Below, in pieces: positions 9,522 through 12,287 of a stretch of DNA of 12,287 bases. The notes under the pieces are model-generated. The model was not told the origin of the DNA. It saw only the letters and a program-made list of their open reading frames with translations, and did no database searches. A program made the translations under genes and the position numbers. Positions within the stretch are counted from its first letter, which is position 1, and every line of letters begins with the position of its first letter. The stretch comes from Deinococcus indicus (GTDB taxonomy: Bacteria > Deinococcota > Deinococci > Deinococcales > Deinococcaceae), in assembly GCF_002198095.1 (NCBI RefSeq), contig NZ_NHMK01000032.1, positions 8,827 through 21,113 of the forward strand. The letters are read 5' to 3'.

Positions 9522-12176
9522 TCAGGGCGAGTTGGGTGGCCCCCCCACGACACTGTTCACGAGATCCGCTTTCGATTGCCGCTTCTGCTCCTTCCGGGAC
9601 AGCCTGCCCTCCCCAGTCGGTTCGGCTTCTGCGGCCCGCGCCTGACGGACGGCGGCCGCCGTCGCAGCGAGTGACTGCACAGGAATCTGGTTGTGCTCCC
9701 GACTGCCGATCCGCTTCTGCGGGAACCGGAGGACGCCCTCTCCCCTGAAGATCTCCCGCGTGCGGGTCATGGTGCAGAGCAGGGTCCCGTCGATCACCTG
9801 AGCGGCAGGCTCGGTCGGCGTGGTGGGGGGGTCGGTGCTGGCGCACTGGGCTTCATACGCCGCACGTTCGGGCGTGCCGCTGATGCTCAGGGCGTTGTCC
9901 CGCAGCCACCGGTAGACCGCGTAGGCATCCGGATAGTCCGCCAGATCGGCTTGCAGATCAGCCGGAAGTGCGGCGTGGGCCTTCTTGGTCAGGCGGGCGT
10001 GAGAGGCCGTCCGGGTCCGTTCGAGGAGTCCACCTATCACCAGGCGCGTCACAGCGTTCGTGCCGTTCACGGTGTCTGCCTCCGCATCCACACGCACCGT
10101 GATCACCCGCTCCGGCAGTTGCAGCTCGATCTCGATGAGTTCAGTCATGCACGCCCGGAGCCACTGCACCACTTCAGTGACCGACAGGTTGGCGGCACTC
10201 CCTGTTGCTCCCTGAGCTTGCGGTGCCGCTGATGCCGACGCAGCACCCTGGGTGTTCTGCTGGGATGATGCACTGGTGGCGCCGGCGAGTGCACCGTCCT
10301 GAATGATCCGGGCCGTGTACGCCACCAGGCCGCCCGGGCAGCGCGCGATGGTCTCCTGGTAGAACCCGTGCAGCAGGTTGGGCTTCGACCCTGGCTTGAT
10401 GCCACTTCCCTCCACGGTCGCCATGGTCATGGGCGCGAGCTGCGTCCTGATCGGCTGGTGACCGTTCACGCGCACCACCGCTTCGCCCAGCGTGAATCGA
10501 GAGAACTCCTCATAGGAGAGGAGATCGCGTTCGACGAGCCTGGCGGACACGGCATTGCTGCCCTCGTGCTCCAGCACGCGGATGGAGCGGCTGCCCGTCA
10601 CCCCGACCTCCGTGGCGGTCGTCTTGCCGATCAGGTCCCGGATCTTCTTCGCATCATCCCCGTTGATGCCGCGCGGGAACACGATCACGCGGGCCACCAC
10701 GTTCGTCGTGATGGCTTTCCAGTACGCCTCCCCGTACACCAGTTGGCCCTGCGCGTCGTTCTGAATGCCGAGGTGGTGGGAGATGTTGTACGAGCGCAGC
10801 GTCCCCAGGGACCGCATCATGTAGTTGATCTTCCCGATGCTGGGCAGCTCGTCCATCATGTACGCCAGGTGCACCCGCAGTCGGCCGCCCTGCTCCGCGG
10901 CCACACGCATCGCCGCTGCATCCAGCAGGCGTTTGTAGAGTCGGAATAGCACCTCGCCCGAGCCGTCCATCATGTTCTTCTGATTGATGCCGACCATCAC
11001 CAGGGACGGTTGACGGAAGCACTCCTCCAGTTGCGTGGTCTCGATCGGGAGACCACTCGTGGCCCGCACGACATCCTGGTTGAAGAACACTTTGAGGGCA
11101 CTGATGATGCCGTTCTTCGTCTCGGCGAAGTTGCTCTCACCCGCGTCCCGGTACCCCGTGAGGATCGCTTTCGCCTGCTCGTCCCTGGCCGTCTCGACCC
11201 ATTCCATGAGGCGGTCGTCGGGCAGCATGGCATGTTCCAGGACGTGACCCATGTGCGCCTGGTCACCCATTTCCGTGCGCAGGAGCCACATCAGCGCGGC
11301 GATCATGAAGCGCTTCTTGTCGTTGTAGTGCTTCCCGCGTTCCTCCATGAACTCCGGAGGCGGGAACACGGCGTCCGCCACCTCCAGCGCATCCGAGAAG
11401 GAGAAGACGCCCGAGATCAGGTTCACGCGCGCGCCGTACGGCTCGTACGGCGCGAGCAGGACCGTGCGCCGCTTGCGCGCGTGCCAGTACCCGATCGTCT
11501 CGTAGAACCCGCTGTCCTTCTGCGGCCACTTCACGTCGAACACCACGCACGTGATGCCCAGGTGGGCGCCCAGGAAGATGTTTGGCTGGAAGAACGACGT
11601 CGTCTTGCCACTCCGGATGCCGCCCCACACCAGGGTGTTCTGACACCAGTCCTCCAGCGGGATGTACATCGGGGGAAGGTCTTTGGAGTCGAACGTGCCG
11701 CCCACCTCGCCGCTCTTGAGGTACCCGAGGAAGCCGATGAACGGGTCGTTCGTGGAGTCACTCCCGAACATGTACCGCTTCAGGGCCGCCTTGTTTTCCC
11801 AACGGGCGAGCCCCGGATCCTTCTGCGGCGCGGCCTTGCGGCTGGGGAAGAACTTCATTGTGAGGGGAATGGCGATGACGGGCAGCAGGAGGGCCAGCCA
11901 GTACCAGGCCATGCCCGCAGAGAACTGCGCGCTGAGCCACGGCCCGCACTTCTCGTCGGTCCCACAGGCGATCAGCAGGGCGGCCATGGCATCTTCCTTC
12001 AACTGCCGGGCCTGCGCGAGCCCGGTGTGTTTGTAGATCAGGGCAGCCGACCGCTGACCGACGTCCAGGGCTTGCATCAGCAGGATGGACGCGCTGAGCA
12101 TGGTGCTGCTGAGGGCGGCAATGGCGACGGGGCTTGGCGGATTGGCCTGCGGCCGCTCCGGTTGAGAGGGCGTCAC
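9522..12176 (-). CDS. Type IV secretion coupling protein (VirD4/TraG-like ATPase)
   Basis: An 884-residue protein that links the relaxosome to the type IV secretion channel and pumps DNA during conjugation. Two N-terminal hydrophobic segments lie near 15-36 and 88-107 with a small periplasmic loop between them. The Walker A motif is GGIRSGKT (185-192) and Walker B LAYMMDE (437-443), followed by LPSIGKI, characteristic of T4CPs. FTLGEAVVRVNGHQPIRTQL matches the usual block near the end of the ATPase domain. A C-terminal extension beyond about residue 600 is specific: a Gln/Ala/Ser linker (ASSQQNTQGAASASAAPQAQ), then a helical domain and a basic tail. Larger than typical VirD4 (about 650). The GTG start has GGAG about 10 nt upstream and overlaps a stop as GTGA; the same frame stays open to the window edge, so a longer N-terminus cannot be ruled out. 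Confidence 0.9.
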   Translation of the reverse strand: MTPSQPERPQANPPSPVAIAALSSTMLSASILLMQALDVGQRSAALIYKHTGLAQARQLKEDAMAALLIACGTDEKCGPWLSAQFSAGMAWYWLALLLPVIAIPLTMKFFPSRKAAPQKDPGLARWENKAALKRYMFGSDSTNDPFIGFLGYLKSGEVGGTFDSKDLPPMYIPLEDWCQNTLVWGGIRSGKTTSFFQPNIFLGAHLGITCVVFDVKWPQKDSGFYETIGYWHARKRRTVLLAPYEPYGARVNLISGVFSFSDALEVADAVFPPPEFMEERGKHYNDKKRFMIAALMWLLRTEMGDQAHMGHVLEHAMLPDDRLMEWVETARDEQAKAILTGYRDAGESNFAETKNGIISALKVFFNQDVVRATSGLPIETTQLEECFRQPSLVMVGINQKNMMDGSGEVLFRLYKRLLDAAAMRVAAEQGGRLRVHLAYMMDELPSIGKINYMMRSLGTLRSYNISHHLGIQNDAQGQLVYGEAYWKAITTNVVARVIVFPRGINGDDAKKIRDLIGKTTATEVGVTGSRSIRVLEHEGSNAVSARLVERDLLSYEEFSRFTLGEAVVRVNGHQPIRTQLAPMTMATVEGSGIKPGSKPNLLHGFYQETIARCPGGLVAYTARIIQDGALAGATSASSQQNTQGAASASAAPQAQGATGSAANLSVTEVVQWLRACMTELIEIELQLPERVITVRVDAEADTVNGTNAVTRLVIGGLLERTRTASHARLTKKAHAALPADLQADLADYPDAYAVYRWLRDNALSISGTPERAAYEAQCASTDPPTTPTEPAAQVIDGTLLCTMTRTREIFRGEGVLRFPQKRIGSREHNQIPVQSLAATAAAVRQARAAEAEPTGEGRLSRKEQKRQSKADLVNSVVGGPPNSP

Positions 12177-12287
12177 GGCGCGCTCCGGAGACGCCGCCAG
12201 ATGGCCGGTACCGTCACGCTGACGGGAGGAGTGAGGTGGGTGATGCGGGGCTGTGCGGGTGACGTCGGGGTGCAGAGCGGGGAGACG
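12173..12287 (-). CDS. C-terminal end of a gene upstream of the coupling protein (partial)
   Basis: A frame open from the window edge ends TGA overlapping the coupling protein's GTG (GTGA), the same kind of overlap as elsewhere in this window. The 37 residues are Pro/Thr/Val-rich and end PAIWRRLRSAP. Too short to identify. Because the coupling-protein frame is also open here, only one of the two can be right unless both genes overlap at length. Confidence 0.35.
   Translation of the reverse strand, partial: VSPLCTPTSPAQPRITHLTPPVSVTVPAIWRRLRSAP

Overview
The window looks like part of a conjugative or mobilisable plasmid (or plasmid-like accessory region) from a high-GC bacterium, most likely Deinococcus or a close relative. 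This is an inference. It rests on near-uniform G/C third codon positions in most genes, an SSB-like protein with two OB-folds in one chain (the Deinococcus-Thermus arrangement), a T4SS coupling protein, and an origin- or centromere-like repeat array. No replication initiator, relaxase or VirB4 is visible, so the replicon type is not proven.

Left part (1-3.8 kb): an intact IS982-family element (57-971, 5-bp target duplication) lies beside a compact type I-E CRISPR module on the minus strand. The order is cas7e, cas5e, cas6e, joined by ATGA stop/start overlaps, followed within 26 nt by a degenerate mini-array of three 29-nt repeats spaced 61 and 60 nt. The repeats differ in sequence but keep the stem, in one case by paired changes, and the last repeat runs straight into a T7 tract and so doubles as an intrinsic terminator. 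Cas3, Cas8/Cse1, Cse2, Cas1 and Cas2 are absent between the IS and a composition break near 3.8 kb.

Middle part (3.6-5.5 kb, minus strand): a run of small genes around an SSB-like gene. Four of these genes are preceded by the same roughly 37-bp GC-rich hairpin element, always with the stem ending exactly 11 nt before the start codon and with no Shine-Dalgarno sequence. This repeated 5' leader is one of the strongest unexplained signals here.

Control region (5.5-6.4 kb): an AT-richer segment is followed by six 29-bp imperfect palindromes in two triplets with an exact 44-bp period (5942-6225), then a candidate promoter and a MerR-like HTH/coiled-coil gene that is GTGA-overlapped with an unrecognised gene. 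The minus-strand small-gene run and the plus-strand HTH pair diverge from this region, as expected of a replication or partition control locus.

Right part (7.5-12.3 kb, minus strand): a conjugation-type cluster reading T4CP (VirD4/TraG-like), secreted PLD-fold protein lacking the HKD signature, four-TM protein built from an internal duplication, then a Ycf45/SpoIIIAA-type AAA+ ATPase. A GC-rich bidirectional terminator separates it from the plus-strand genes.
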